Notes under the pieces: generated by a model
Database searches by the model: none
Told to the model about the DNA's origin: nothing
What the model saw: the letters and a program-made list of their open reading frames with translations, nothing else
Shown here: piece by piece, positions 1 through 9,094 of the stretch
Numbering within the stretch: position 1 is the stretch's first letter
Layout: every line of letters begins with the position of its first letter
NCBI GenBank assembly: GCA_964439215.1
Contig: CAYTNY010000001.1
Coordinates: forward strand, 3,529 to 67,528
DNA from: CAYTNY01 sp964439215
Lineage (GTDB): Bacteria > Oederibacteriota > PGYV01 > CAYTNY01
Direction of reading: 5' to 3'
DNA: 64,000 nucleotides
Translations under genes and position numbers: made by a program

Positions 1-1868
1 TTTAAATGATTTTCATTTTTTATCTCAAATCCCATATTTTTAACCAGCCATTCCATATCTTTTACAAGCGGATTCTTTTCAGCGTTTGCTTCCCCGCTTT
101 TAGGCGCGGGATTCACACTGCGCTCCGGCCGGGCCTCTTTAGGCGTTTCAGCGTTTTTAACATCCGCCGCGTTTGCTTTAAGTTTTAAGTTTTCCGTGTT
201 TTCAGGCGCAGCCGCCGGAACAGGATTTTCTTTTGCGGTTATTCCTGACATTGTTTCGGGCGAAGAAGTCTGCGCGGCGGCGCGGGCCCCTTCACGGGCC
301 GCTGTCTCCGCGGGTTTTGTGTTTATAAGACCATCCGCGGTTTTTGTCCGCGCGGCATTCTCTGATGCCGGTGCTGCTTCAGCTTTTACCGCCGGCGCAG
401 GTTCGGGCAAAACCGTGTTTTTCATTGGTTCCTGCGGTGCTGTTTCCGCGTTTTTTATTATTTCCATTCTGCCGTTAAGCTGCTTTAAAAGCGACGCAAT
501 CTTCATAAAAATATCTCCGTCCTGCTTTAAAGCCTGCTGTGCAGCCGGAGCATTGTCCCCCGCATTGCCGCCTTTATCCGTATTTACGCTTATTCCTCTG
601 ATATTTCCAGAAACAGCCTCAGGCAGGGGATTATTTGATGTATCCGCGGAAAAAGAGCCGCTTAAACTGCCTGCCCCCGCGGATGATGAAAGAACACCAT
701 TAAAAATCCCGGCCAGTCCGTTTATTTTTGAAGCTGTTTCGGCTGCCTGCTGTTCAACAGCGCCGGTATTTATTAAAATATTTTTATTTCCTGAAATTTC
801 AGGAGTGTTTTCAGAAGCAGTTTTAGGCGGAACCCCCGTAACCTGTGCTTCCACTGACACAACGGAATTCTGCGCTCTGTTTTCAACCGCGGCAAGCCTG
901 ACTGCCGAGAAAGTATTTTCTCCGGAACTCACCGAAGGCATAAGCATTGAAACCAGTTTATTAACAGATTCCACAGCTTCTTTGACCTGTGTATTTATTT
1001 CTTTGATTTCAGACGAACTCACTGAAGGGCCTTTCTCTGATACTGCTTTTTTCAAAACTGCCGCGGCTTCCATTATATCCCTGTTCAGCTGTGCGGCAAA
1101 TTCTTTTACGGTTTCAGCAGGAACTTCTGTTTTTACAAAAGCCGCGCTTTTTGCCGTATCAGCGGATATTTCAATCCGTCCGGCGCCGGCGCCGGCCGGT
1201 TCTTTTCCTGCCTGTGTTTTTACATCAGGGACCGCCGGCATTTCCGCACGCACGGGAGCGTTTTGCGCCTCCCGCAAAACTTTCTGCTCAGCGGCCTGCG
1301 GCACAGAACCCGTATTAACAATTTCTGTATTATTCCTGTTTGACGCACCCGCGTCTTTTGAATCTGTCTGCAAATCTTTGTTATTGCCGGAAATATCTTT
1401 ATTGTTTTGAACATCAAAAGCAGCATCTTTTAAATCCGCCCGAAGCGCTTTTCCCAAAGCAGTATCTGCCGCCAGCTGCACAGCGGCCGCTTTTATGCTC
1501 TCATAAAGAATATTTTTTTCATCAGCGCTCAGGCCCTGAGCAAATGCTTTCACAACAGGATCCTGCGCTATTTCAGCTTTGCCTGAAACCGCAATGCTGC
1601 CGGCTTTGTCCATAATGAATAACGCGGATACAGCTTTATAAAGAGCGGAGTGAAGTTTTTGATTTGCGATAAGATCTTCGGCAAGGCCGGCTTTCTGAAT
1701 ATCATTCCTGCTGTTTTCCTGCTGCAGCATAATATCGGACATAATGCCTTTAAATGCATTAATACTATTATTGGAATTGTTTTCATTGATAACATCTATC
1801 GGAATACCCTGCTTTGCGGACAGACTTTGTACGTTGAGCGCTGTCAACGACAAATTTAAATTGACCAC
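1..1868 (-). CDS. fliK: Probable flagellar hook-length control protein FliK (partial, C-terminus outside window)
   Basis: An open frame of about 622 codons begins with GTG, seven bases after a GGAGG ribosome-binding site, and runs off the window edge without a stop. The product is rich in Ala, Glu, Pro, Thr and Asn with no transmembrane segment, as expected for the long disordered ruler part of FliK, which is secreted during hook assembly and terminates hook growth at a set length. The conserved C-terminal hook domain lies outside the window, so the call rests on composition, size and position directly after fliJ. The opposite strand is also open over much of this stretch because of codon bias. 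An unrelated secreted low-complexity protein is the main alternative. Confidence 0.62.
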   Translation of the reverse strand, partial: MVNLNLSLTALNVQSLSAKQGIPIDVINENNSNNSINAFKGIMSDIMLQQENSRNDIQKAGLAEDLIANQKLHSALYKAVSALFIMDKAGSIAVSGKAEIAQDPVVKAFAQGLSADEKNILYESIKAAAVQLAADTALGKALRADLKDAAFDVQNNKDISGNNKDLQTDSKDAGASNRNNTEIVNTGSVPQAAEQKVLREAQNAPVRAEMPAVPDVKTQAGKEPAGAGAGRIEISADTAKSAAFVKTEVPAETVKEFAAQLNRDIMEAAAVLKKAVSEKGPSVSSSEIKEINTQVKEAVESVNKLVSMLMPSVSSGENTFSAVRLAAVENRAQNSVVSVEAQVTGVPPKTASENTPEISGNKNILINTGAVEQQAAETASKINGLAGIFNGVLSSSAGAGSLSGSFSADTSNNPLPEAVSGNIRGISVNTDKGGNAGDNAPAAQQALKQDGDIFMKIASLLKQLNGRMEIIKNAETAPQEPMKNTVLPEPAPAVKAEAAPASENAARTKTADGLINTKPAETAAREGARAAAQTSSPETMSGITAKENPVPAAAPENTENLKLKANAADVKNAETPKEARPERSVNPAPKSGEANAEKNPLVKDMEWLVKNMGFEIKNENHL

Positions 1869-1891
1869 AACTATGCCTCCTTTGGCATTTT

Positions 1892-1930
1892 ACCGGCGGC
1901 CCTCCTTGCGGTCCGGACCATACTGCCGGT
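1892..1930 (-). promoter_or_regulatory. Stem-loop in the fliK leader
   Basis: ACCGGC and GCCGGT form an outer stem. The loop holds the perfect palindrome GGTCCGGACC followed by an AAGGAGG that would mimic a ribosome-binding site. The real fliK site lies just downstream. A role in translational control is inference, and no known riboswitch consensus was recognised. Confidence 0.35.
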
Positions 1931-1984
1931 GGAATAATCGATTCCTTAAACACCACGTTCTCGTACTATTTCAGTTAATACAAG

Positions 1985-2012
1985 TTTACACTATAAAACA
2001 TAAATCTGTCAA
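1985..2012 (-). promoter_or_regulatory. Candidate sigma-70 promoter for fliK
   Basis: There is a perfect -35 TTGACA, a 16-base spacer and a weak -10 TGTAAA, in the 210-base gap between fliJ and fliK. The gap and the promoter suggest fliK can be transcribed separately from the upstream flagellar genes. The poor -10 keeps confidence low. Confidence 0.4.
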
Positions 2013-2078
2013 CTAAAATTTCAATTTTTTTTTTGCTTTTTTTCCAAAAAACTTACATTGTTCCTTTTATGCATGTTT

Positions 2079-2534
2079 TCAGAAATTATGCTGTTCTTTG
2101 CGGTTATATTTGCTTATAGAGGTTTCATCAAGCTGTTTCTGCTCCGCGGCAAGAATGTTTTTATTAAATATCTTATAATCCCTGTCTCTGAGCTTTTCAA
2201 ATATCTTTTTTTCCTTTGAAGCTTCAACAACCTCTTCTCTCTTCCTGTCCGCCATTTTATGGAGCTCCTGTATCTTTTTTTCAGCTTCAACAATACGGTA
2301 CCTGAGCACCGAAAGATGCTGTTCGTAATAAATAAGCCTGCCTATATCGGTTCCTTTCTGTTTTTCCTCATTCTTCATACGCAGATTTTCAGCGCTGCTC
2401 CGGCTTACTGCTTTGCGTATTTTTTCCTGCTCAAGCCTCAGAGCAGTAAGATGCATAAGCTCTCTTTTCAGCGCCTCTTCTTTTTTTTCCTTGACCCTCA
2501 GAACCGTATCAAAACGGAAAACAAATTTTTTCAT
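2079..2534 (-). CDS. fliJ: Flagellar export chaperone FliJ
   Basis: This 151-residue, almost wholly helical and charged protein has the FliJ start pattern (KKFVFRFDTVLRVKEKKEE) and a C-terminal LDE motif. FliJ forms an antiparallel coiled coil that sits in the FliI ATPase ring like a rotor shaft and escorts export substrates to the flagellar type III gate. Length is close to the family norm of about 147. It follows fliI by six bases, so the two are almost certainly co-translated. FliJ sequences diverge quickly, and the position after fliI supports the call strongly. Confidence 0.88.
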   Translation of the reverse strand: MKKFVFRFDTVLRVKEKKEEALKRELMHLTALRLEQEKIRKAVSRSSAENLRMKNEEKQKGTDIGRLIYYEQHLSVLRYRIVEAEKKIQELHKMADRKREEVVEASKEKKIFEKLRDRDYKIFNKNILAAEQKQLDETSISKYNRKEQHNF

Positions 2535-2540
2535 AATAGT

Positions 2541-3866
2541 TTACTCTTCCCCGGGCGGAAAAAGCGCGATAAGCCTTTTTATTGTTTCTTCATACTCCGT
2601 CTTTTCATCTATGCCCTGTATCAGAAATTTTTTCACATCGCCTATTTTGCTTATGGCCCGGTCTATCTGCGGGTTTGACCCTTCCACATACGCGCCTATA
2701 TTTATAAGGTCCTCGGCATTTTTATAAGTGGAAAGCGTTTCTTTAAGTTTTCCCGCGGCGCGTCTGTGTTCATCGGATGTTATGTCTATCATACACCTGG
2801 AAACCGAATCAAGAAGATCAACCGGCGGATAATGGTTCTGGGACGCTATCTGCCTGGAGAGCGCAATATGCCCGTCAAGTATTGCCCTGACCGAATCTGA
2901 TATCGGCTCGTTCAGGTCGTCCGCTTCCACAAGCACGGTATAAAGCCCTGTGATGGATCCCTCATGCGGGGTCGTTCCCGCTCTTTCAAGAAGCTTGGGC
3001 AGAAGCGCAAAAACAGACGGCGTGTATCCTTTTGTCGTGGGAGGCTCGCCTATCGCGAGTCCTATTTCCCTCTGCGCCATGGCAAACCTTGTTACAGAAT
3101 CCATCATAAGCATTACATTATATCCCTTATCCCTGAAATACTCGGCTATGGCGGTTCCCACAAACGCGCCCATTCTCCTTATAAGAGCGGGCTGGTCGGA
3201 AGTCGCCGCAATCACAACAGACCTTTTTAAGCCTTCTTTTTTCAGGTCCTTTTCTATAAAATCCCTGACCTCGCGCCCTCTTTCTCCCACGAGCGCTATA
3301 ACGTTTATATCCGCGGATGTATTTCTTGCTATCATTCCGAGCGTTGTTGATTTTCCCACTCCTGACCCCGAAAAAATACCCATCCTCTGGCCCGTGCCTA
3401 TCGTAAGAGCGCCGTCAATGCTTCTTATGCCCATGGCAACCGGATCCTGTATTTTTTTTCTGGTTATGGGATCGGAAGGTTTGTTGTAAACAGAATAATA
3501 TTCTTTTGTTTTTAATCTGCCTTTGTTGTCTATAGGTTTTCCCAGCCCGTCAAGCACTCTGCCCAAAAGGCCCTCCCCCACAGATACTTTGAATTCCTCT
3601 TCGGTGGGAAAAACTTTTGCGCCCGGCCCTATTCCGTGCAGGTCGCCCAGCGGCATCAGCAGAGCTTTGCCTTCCCGGAAGCCCACGATCTCGGCTTCAA
3701 GGACAACGTCCTCGTTTCTGGAAATCACTCTGCACACCTCGCCAACCGAGGCTCTGAGCCCGGCAGCCTCAAGAACAAGGCCCACTATCTGGGTTACTTT
3801 GCCGCTGGTTTTAAGCGGATCAATTTTGGCAAGTCTTGAATGGTATTTTTGAATGTCAGGTTTCAT
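2541..3866 (-). CDS. fliI: Flagellum-specific ATPase FliI
   Basis: The 441-residue protein carries a Walker A motif GSGVGKST (residues 167-174, Lys172), the GERGREV segment near residue 195 and a Walker B strand ending in Asp256 (VMLMMD). The sequence GEPPTTKGYTPSVFALLPKL is typical of the FliI/YscN branch of the F1-beta-like ATPases. It hydrolyses ATP on the cytoplasmic face of the flagellar type III export apparatus to unfold and deliver rod, hook and filament subunits. It lies between fliH, its regulator, and fliJ, its stalk. Length matches the family and nothing appears missing. Confidence 0.97.
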   Translation of the reverse strand: MKPDIQKYHSRLAKIDPLKTSGKVTQIVGLVLEAAGLRASVGEVCRVISRNEDVVLEAEIVGFREGKALLMPLGDLHGIGPGAKVFPTEEEFKVSVGEGLLGRVLDGLGKPIDNKGRLKTKEYYSVYNKPSDPITRKKIQDPVAMGIRSIDGALTIGTGQRMGIFSGSGVGKSTTLGMIARNTSADINVIALVGERGREVRDFIEKDLKKEGLKRSVVIAATSDQPALIRRMGAFVGTAIAEYFRDKGYNVMLMMDSVTRFAMAQREIGLAIGEPPTTKGYTPSVFALLPKLLERAGTTPHEGSITGLYTVLVEADDLNEPISDSVRAILDGHIALSRQIASQNHYPPVDLLDSVSRCMIDITSDEHRRAAGKLKETLSTYKNAEDLINIGAYVEGSNPQIDRAISKIGDVKKFLIQGIDEKTEYEETIKRLIALFPPGEE

Positions 3867-3867
3867 T

Positions 3868-4677
3868 TCACTCTCCTGCCGAGAGTTTCTTCTTTATCTC
3901 CCCAAACTGATTTTCAATGTCCGTGTCTATAATTTCTGTTTTTGATTCAAGCCTGCACTCGCCCGGGTCAAGCATATCATCAGGATGTATATGAAGCGCC
4001 TCAACAAGATCCGTTATATTCTCAAAATCATCCCTGTGGGATTTAACAAGCTCAAGATCTTCCGGATGGCAGTAAATATATATTTTTTCCTTGTCCTCAA
4101 GCCTCATTATCGCTTCTTTTACATGCTCTATTATTATTTTCCTGTCTGTTTTCAGTTCATTGATCACAACTTTTTTCGCGATGCCGGCCGCAAGATCAAC
4201 TATTTCCTTCTCTGTTTCATTTATTATTTTGGCCTTTTCAGAAGCGGCTTTTTCTGTTATTGATTCCAGGCGCTTTACAAGCAGACTGTATTTTTCCTCT
4301 GCTTCTTCTTTGCCTTTGCCGGCCCCTTCCCCGCGTCCTTTTTCAAAGCCTTCTTCATATCCCTGCTTTGATTTTTCTTCCTTCAGCGCCTCTGCTTCTT
4401 CCCGCGCTTTTTGCATTATGCTTTCAGCGTCTTTCTCGGCTTTGCCCGTCATTTCCCCGTACTCTTTTTTCAGTTCTTCAAGTTCATTCTGTTTTTCCCG
4501 CAAAAGAGCGTCTGTTTCCTTTACCCGGGCGTTCAGATCCTCAAGTTTTTCTTCGGGTGTTTTTTCTTTCTTCTTTTCCGCGGGCTTTACCGCGGTTTTC
4601 GGCAGATAAACATTCCGCAGTTTATATTCCTCGTCCGAAAGATCATAATCTCCGGTTTTAAAAATATTCTTATACAA
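3868..4677 (-). CDS. fliH: Flagellar assembly protein FliH
   Basis: The protein has 269 residues. Its N-terminal half is Lys/Glu-rich coiled coil, followed near residues 105-125 by a run of glycines spaced in the GxxxG manner seen in FliH, and then a V-ATPase-E-like C-terminal domain. FliH dimers bind FliI, restrain its ATPase activity and tether it to the C-ring. The start overlaps the end of fliG by eight bases and the stop nearly touches fliI, showing tight translational coupling. Identification rests on the glycine repeat and gene order because the family is weakly conserved. Confidence 0.88.
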   Translation of the reverse strand: MYKNIFKTGDYDLSDEEYKLRNVYLPKTAVKPAEKKKEKTPEEKLEDLNARVKETDALLREKQNELEELKKEYGEMTGKAEKDAESIMQKAREEAEALKEEKSKQGYEEGFEKGRGEGAGKGKEEAEEKYSLLVKRLESITEKAASEKAKIINETEKEIVDLAAGIAKKVVINELKTDRKIIIEHVKEAIMRLEDKEKIYIYCHPEDLELVKSHRDDFENITDLVEALHIHPDDMLDPGECRLESKTEIIDTDIENQFGEIKKKLSAGE

Positions 4678-5668
4678 AGATCTCTTCCTCCCCGCCTCTT
4701 GCCACTACAATTTCGCCCATTTCCTCCAGCTGGCGTATTACGTTTACTATCTTCTGCTGGGCCTCTTCGGTATTCTTCAGCCTTACCGGCCCCATAACTT
4801 CCATATCTTCCAGTATCATCTGGCGGGCGCGGCTTGACATGTTCTTCAGTATCTTGTTTTTCGTTTCTTCCGAAGCTCCCTTTAAAGCAAGAACAAGATC
4901 TTTGGAGTCAATTTCCCTGAGTATCTGCTGGATGGTCCTGTCGTCAAGAAGCAGAACATCATCAAATACGAACATAAGCCTTTTAATCTCATCGGCAAGA
5001 TCCGGATTGGTTTCTTCAAGTTTTTCCATAATTCCTTTTTCCGTACTTCTGTCAACCCTGTTAAGCATTTCAGCAACCGACCTGATTCCGCCGGCGGAAG
5101 CAAATTCCTGGGTAAATACGGAAGCGATCCTTCTTTCAAGAACCTTTTCAACCTCCATTATAACTTCAGGAGTTGCCCTGTCCATTGTTGCTATTCTTGT
5201 TGTTACCTCAATCTGCAGCTCCGGCGAAAGCGAAGATATGATCTCCGAACCCTGTTCCGGTGAAATATGCGCCAAAACAAGCGCGATGGTCTGAGGATGC
5301 TCATTCTGTATAAAATTCAGTATCTGCTGCGGATCCGTCTTTTTTATAAAATCAAACGGAGTCATCTGCAGAGCGCCCTGCAGACGGTTTAATATCTCAA
5401 CAGCCTTCTGCTCACCGAGCGATTTCTCAAGAAGTTCTCTGGCGTAATCAATACCGCCCTGGGATATGTACTCTTCCGCCAGCGCAAGCTGATAACTTTC
5501 CTCAAGAACCGAATCTCTGTCCTGTGATGTTATTTTTCTTGTATTTGCTATCTGAAGCGTCAGCTGTTCAACAATTTCATCGTTTAATTCTCTGAATACA
5601 GTGCTGGATAAATCAGGTCCAAGCGTAATCAAAAGTGTAGCGGCTTTCTGTTCTCCGGACATCGCCAT
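4670..5668 (-). CDS. fliG: Flagellar motor switch protein FliG
   Basis: This 332-residue protein has the three-domain FliG layout, including the EHPQT motif at residues 123-127 that binds FliM and a C-terminal domain with the charged residues that meet the stator. FliG forms the upper C-ring on the cytoplasmic face of the MS-ring and converts proton or sodium flow into torque. Length is standard (331-344). It is followed by fliH with an overlap and preceded by fliF, its MS-ring partner, at a gap of seven bases. Confidence 0.97.
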   Translation of the reverse strand: MAMSGEQKAATLLITLGPDLSSTVFRELNDEIVEQLTLQIANTRKITSQDRDSVLEESYQLALAEEYISQGGIDYARELLEKSLGEQKAVEILNRLQGALQMTPFDFIKKTDPQQILNFIQNEHPQTIALVLAHISPEQGSEIISSLSPELQIEVTTRIATMDRATPEVIMEVEKVLERRIASVFTQEFASAGGIRSVAEMLNRVDRSTEKGIMEKLEETNPDLADEIKRLMFVFDDVLLLDDRTIQQILREIDSKDLVLALKGASEETKNKILKNMSSRARQMILEDMEVMGPVRLKNTEEAQQKIVNVIRQLEEMGEIVVARGGEEEIFV

Positions 5669-5675
5669 TATTATC

Positions 5676-7283
5676 TCACCTCGTTTCTTCAGTCAGCCAG
5701 CGTTTAATAAGCTGAACAATAATCTTCGGATTCTCTCTTGCTATTTTCGTGATCTGTCTTTTCATTTCCGCGCGTTTCTGCGCTTCCGCAAGCTCTGCCG
5801 CGGACGGAACCGCTTCCAGAGGAACTTCTATTTCTTCCTCTTCCTGAACTTCCTTTGCGGCAAGTTCTATCTGTTTGCGCAGTTTTTCCCTTATCGCCTT
5901 GGGTTTAAGCGTAGAGCGCAGGAACATCAGCGCAAACAGCAGTATAACTATTATAATACCCAGACTCGTCAGCGTTGTCATATATTTTTCTCTTGATTCC
6001 ACTTTGCCTTTTGCCTGCTCAGCCTGCTCAATGCTTCTGTCAAATGATATATTTTCAACAGCAACCTGGTCGCCTCTTCCCAGATCAAGCCCCGCCGCGG
6101 CAACAACAGCGTTTCTTATGGATGTAACCTGCTGCGGCTGCAGATTGTCAACTATAACCGCAACCGACATTCTTTTTACCGCGCCTACTGTTTCTATAAT
6201 ATGACTCTCTCTTTTTGTTATCTCATAATTTTCGGTTGATTCTGTTTTGTTATACTGCGAGTTCCCGCTAACAACAGACTGATAACCCGGTACATTTGAA
6301 TCTGTTCCCGGAACACCGCCCGGATATACTCCCGCTCCCGTATAACTTTCAAGATTATTGCGCGAACTCCTGAGAACGCCTTTGCCCCCTACCACAGGCT
6401 CATAAACCTCATCTTTTTTCTCAACCTGGTCAAAATTCATCTCCGCGCTGACCCTTACCGAGGCTCTTCTGCGGCCGAGAACATTAAGAAGCATTGATTC
6501 AACTCTTCTTTGTATCTCCCTCTCATACTCTCTCTGTATGCGGATCTGCTGATTTGTAAGTTTCAGCTGTTTTGAAAATGAATTTGCGGTGCCGTCTTCC
6601 AGAAGCTCATCGCGTATCTGATCCGTAAGGATCTCGCCTTTTGTATTTGCTATTGTAACATTTATGGGCTTTAACCCTTCAACACCGGCTGATACAAGAT
6701 GAACAATGGATTTCACTTCATCATAACCGACATTTGCGCCGGATTCCATTCGCAGAAGAACCGAAGCGGTTGGTTCCTGCTCCTTTTCTTCATAAAGCTC
6801 TTTTTTCGGCAGAACAATATGGACTCTTGCTTCCTGTACAGAATCAAGACTTGTTATTGTTCTGTTGAGCTCCCCTTCAAGCGCTCTTACAAAATTCACC
6901 CTTTGGGTAAAATCAGTAACACCCAGATTTGTTTTATCAAATATTTCAAAACCAACTCCTCCGCCCAGAGGCAGCCCTTTTGCCGCCATCTGCAGCCGCA
7001 GGTCATACACATCTTTGGCAGGGACGGAAATCGTCTTGCCGTCATTACCGAGTTTATATGATATATTCTGTTCTTTAAGCTCTTCAACAATATTTCCCGC
7101 GTCATCAGAACTCAAATTTGTATATAAAGGAGTGTAATTCGGCGCCGTGGTCCATAACGCAATGACTATAAGTCCGATTAAAACAACGGTAGGAACAGCA
7201 ACCCATACAGCCCTCTGCCCGGCATTAAGACCCGCCCAGAAACCCTTCGCGCGATCCCATATTCTCAAAAGAAAATCGTTCAC
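5676..7283 (-). CDS. fliF: Flagellar MS-ring protein FliF
   Basis: The product has 535 residues with one transmembrane helix at about residues 25-45 and another at about 437-456, enclosing a large periplasmic part with the ring-building motifs. The C-terminal tail (ENPKIIVQLIKRWL) is the FliG-binding segment. FliF assembles the MS-ring in the inner membrane, the first structure of the basal body, which houses the export gate. Gene order fliE-fliF-fliG is the common one. Length is within the usual 530-570. Confidence 0.97.
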   Translation of the reverse strand: MNDFLLRIWDRAKGFWAGLNAGQRAVWVAVPTVVLIGLIVIALWTTAPNYTPLYTNLSSDDAGNIVEELKEQNISYKLGNDGKTISVPAKDVYDLRLQMAAKGLPLGGGVGFEIFDKTNLGVTDFTQRVNFVRALEGELNRTITSLDSVQEARVHIVLPKKELYEEKEQEPTASVLLRMESGANVGYDEVKSIVHLVSAGVEGLKPINVTIANTKGEILTDQIRDELLEDGTANSFSKQLKLTNQQIRIQREYEREIQRRVESMLLNVLGRRRASVRVSAEMNFDQVEKKDEVYEPVVGGKGVLRSSRNNLESYTGAGVYPGGVPGTDSNVPGYQSVVSGNSQYNKTESTENYEITKRESHIIETVGAVKRMSVAVIVDNLQPQQVTSIRNAVVAAAGLDLGRGDQVAVENISFDRSIEQAEQAKGKVESREKYMTTLTSLGIIIVILLFALMFLRSTLKPKAIREKLRKQIELAAKEVQEEEEIEVPLEAVPSAAELAEAQKRAEMKRQITKIARENPKIIVQLIKRWLTEETR

Positions 7284-7335
7284 TCTTTCACCTCGCGTAT
7301 ATGTTATTTAATTTTTTCTTTATAAACCTTTACTG

Positions 7336-7674
7336 TTATATCTGCATCCTCATTATCTCGTGATATGCGTCCGTTATTTTATTCTTTACCTGAAGAGCCG
7401 TCTGAAGAGTCATTGATGCTTTCTCAACAGCGAGCATGACATTATGCAGCTCAATATCCTGTCCGGCCGCAAGCTGTTTTATGGCTGTGTCCGCATTTAT
7501 CTGAGTTTCATTTATTGATTTCACTGCCATATTTATAACATCTCCGAATCCGGAACCGCCTATTTTAAATTCAGGCTGCACCTGCTGTGCGTTCTGCAGC
7601 ACTGTCTCCGGGATGTTGACTTTTGACGCGATTGATTCCATGCCGCCTATCGGTACTGCTCCTCCTGCCGCCAT
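7336..7674 (-). CDS. fliE: Flagellar hook-basal body protein FliE
   Basis: This 112-residue protein ends in the conserved FliE pattern, with VMLAVEKASMTLQTALQVKN leading to a helical C-terminus. FliE joins the MS-ring to the proximal rod and is the first rod substrate exported. It lies 52 bases before fliF and 56 after flgC, spacing large enough for separate ribosome-binding sites within one operon. The length fits the family (about 104). Confidence 0.93.
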   Translation of the reverse strand: MAAGGAVPIGGMESIASKVNIPETVLQNAQQVQPEFKIGGSGFGDVINMAVKSINETQINADTAIKQLAAGQDIELHNVMLAVEKASMTLQTALQVKNKITDAYHEIMRMQI

Positions 7675-7730
7675 AATACTACCTCCGTATAAAATAAATT
7701 ATTGCTTATAAAACTTCTTTCCGCTGTTTT

Positions 7731-8180
7731 TTATGCTCTTCCTATTTCCAGCGCCTTGTTAGCCATTGTTTTTGCTGAATTCAGCGCGGTAACATTTGCT
7801 TCATAAGCTCTTGTCGCGGAAATCATATCCACCATTTCCTTTACTATATTTACATTCGGCATTTTCACATATCCTGTGCGGTCCGCGTCAGGATGCCCGG
7901 GATCAAAAACAAGTTTTGACGGCTCCGGCGAATTAATAACACCTGTTACTTTCACGCCTTTAAGATTTTCCGCCTGTTTGCTTTTGTCAAAAAACGCGGG
8001 AAAAAGAAACTGTGCTTTTTCTCCGCGCGGTTCAAATAAAACACGCTGCCTCTGGTAAGGGCCGCCCTCCAGAGTCTGGGTTGTATTTACATTAGCTATA
8101 TTATTTGATATTACATCCATTCTGAGCCTTTCAGCGGTAAGGCCGGACGCGCTGATGGCAAAAGCGCCAAATACACTCAT
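7731..8180 (-). CDS. flgC: Flagellar basal-body rod protein FlgC
   Basis: The 149-residue protein has the rod/hook N-terminal signature (DVISNNIANVNT) and the C-terminal helix with VKEMVDMISATRAYEANVTA that distinguishes FlgC. It forms part of the proximal rod across the periplasm. It begins three bases after flgB ends, so the two rod genes are coupled. Length is about ten residues above the usual because of a slightly longer middle loop. Confidence 0.96.
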   Translation of the reverse strand: MSVFGAFAISASGLTAERLRMDVISNNIANVNTTQTLEGGPYQRQRVLFEPRGEKAQFLFPAFFDKSKQAENLKGVKVTGVINSPEPSKLVFDPGHPDADRTGYVKMPNVNIVKEMVDMISATRAYEANVTALNSAKTMANKALEIGRA

Positions 8181-8183
8181 TTG

Positions 8184-8615
8184 TTATCTCCTCCCTTCGG
8201 TTATTGCGGTTTTCAGCATACCCAGCTTCAGTGAAGTAAGCCGGGCAAGCGTTGAATATGAAGCTGTATTTTCAGCAAGTTTTGACATTTCAGAATCAAT
8301 ATCAACATTATTTTTATCTGTTCTTAATGATGTTTCTGTCCTTGTTACGATCTCAGGTTCAAGATCGCTTATGTTCATATTGGGCATTATCGGTATATGC
8401 CTGCTGTTAGTAATATTAAGGGGCAGGTAATTTTTCGCGCTGTCATCCAGAATTTCAGCCAGCTTGTTCTGAAATACCACCTCGGATCTTTTATACCCCG
8501 GCGTTTCTGCGTTTGCTATGTTGTTCGCAACCATTTTGTGCTGCATTGACGCCGCACTCAATGATTTCTCAAGTATCTGATATATTTCACTGGAAAAAAT
8601 ACCGTCAATCATCAA
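8184..8615 (-). CDS. flgB: Flagellar basal-body rod protein FlgB
   Basis: The 143-residue protein has the rod motif MVANNIANAETPGYKR near residue 30 and the expected helical ends. FlgB is a proximal rod subunit next to FliE. It is the first gene of the flgB-to-fliK operon and lies just downstream of a good sigma-70-type promoter. Size and sequence are standard. Confidence 0.96.
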   Translation of the reverse strand: MMIDGIFSSEIYQILEKSLSAASMQHKMVANNIANAETPGYKRSEVVFQNKLAEILDDSAKNYLPLNITNSRHIPIMPNMNISDLEPEIVTRTETSLRTDKNNVDIDSEMSKLAENTASYSTLARLTSLKLGMLKTAITEGRR

Positions 8616-8669
8616 TAACCCTCTCTAAAAAATATAATAAATTAATACATTTATGCCGTAAGTGGTATC

Positions 8670-8698
8670 ATATTACTTAAATTTATTTTTTTTGTCAA
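8670..8698 (-). promoter_or_regulatory. Sigma-70 promoter of the flagellar operon
   Basis: A perfect TTGACA, a 17-base AT-rich spacer and TAATAT lie about 55 bases before flgB, in the 128-base gap behind the FlgN-like gene. No sigma-54 or sigma-28 type element was recognised here, so early flagellar genes may use the housekeeping sigma factor. Confidence 0.65.
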
Positions 8699-8743
8699 CA
8701 AATTTTTTACTTCTTTTTTTTGTGTGTCTTTTGAAACTCTGTT

Positions 8744-9094
8744 TTACAAGCCCGAACCGCCTTTGTCAAACTGCTTATAAGATTTTATAAAATCAATGCT
8801 GCGTTCGTCTATAAGAACAGAAATTATTTTTTCATTCTCTTTTTCCTGTCTCATCAGCTCTTCAAATAATCTGTTTATTTGCTTCATCAGCGCGGCGTTT
8901 TTTTCATCTTTATGATCCACGCCTTCCATCTGTCTGTCAATTCCGGAAAGCTCCGCGAGCATTCTGTTTTTTTCCCTGTCAAGCGAAACTGTTTCCGTTA
9001 TTTTCCTCTGCTCCAGAAGCTCTTTCTGCTTCCGCGCATTTTTCAGCATTTCTTCAAGAAACTCCAGCTTCTTCTCAAGAAAGTTTTCCTTCAT
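8744..9094 (-). CDS. Small coiled-coil protein, FlgN-like
   Basis: This 116-residue protein is entirely helical and charged. Its spacing of leucines and lysines in the first 60 residues (KELLEQRKITETVSLDREKN) resembles the FlgN export-chaperone family, which guards hook-associated proteins in the cytoplasm. It overlaps the preceding gene by four bases (ATGA) and lies directly upstream of the flagellar operon, which fits a flagellar role. The similarity is at the level of pattern only. A generic coiled-coil protein is the alternative. Confidence 0.45.
   Translation of the reverse strand: MKENFLEKKLEFLEEMLKNARKQKELLEQRKITETVSLDREKNRMLAELSGIDRQMEGVDHKDEKNAALMKQINRLFEELMRQEKENEKIISVLIDERSIDFIKSYKQFDKGGSGL

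Noticed and set aside
196..1410. 404-codon plus-strand reading frame opposite fliK
   Set aside because: The minus strand is open over the whole stretch, has a ribosome-binding site and continues the flagellar operon. The antisense frame is Ser/Ala/Phe-rich as expected from reversed codon bias.
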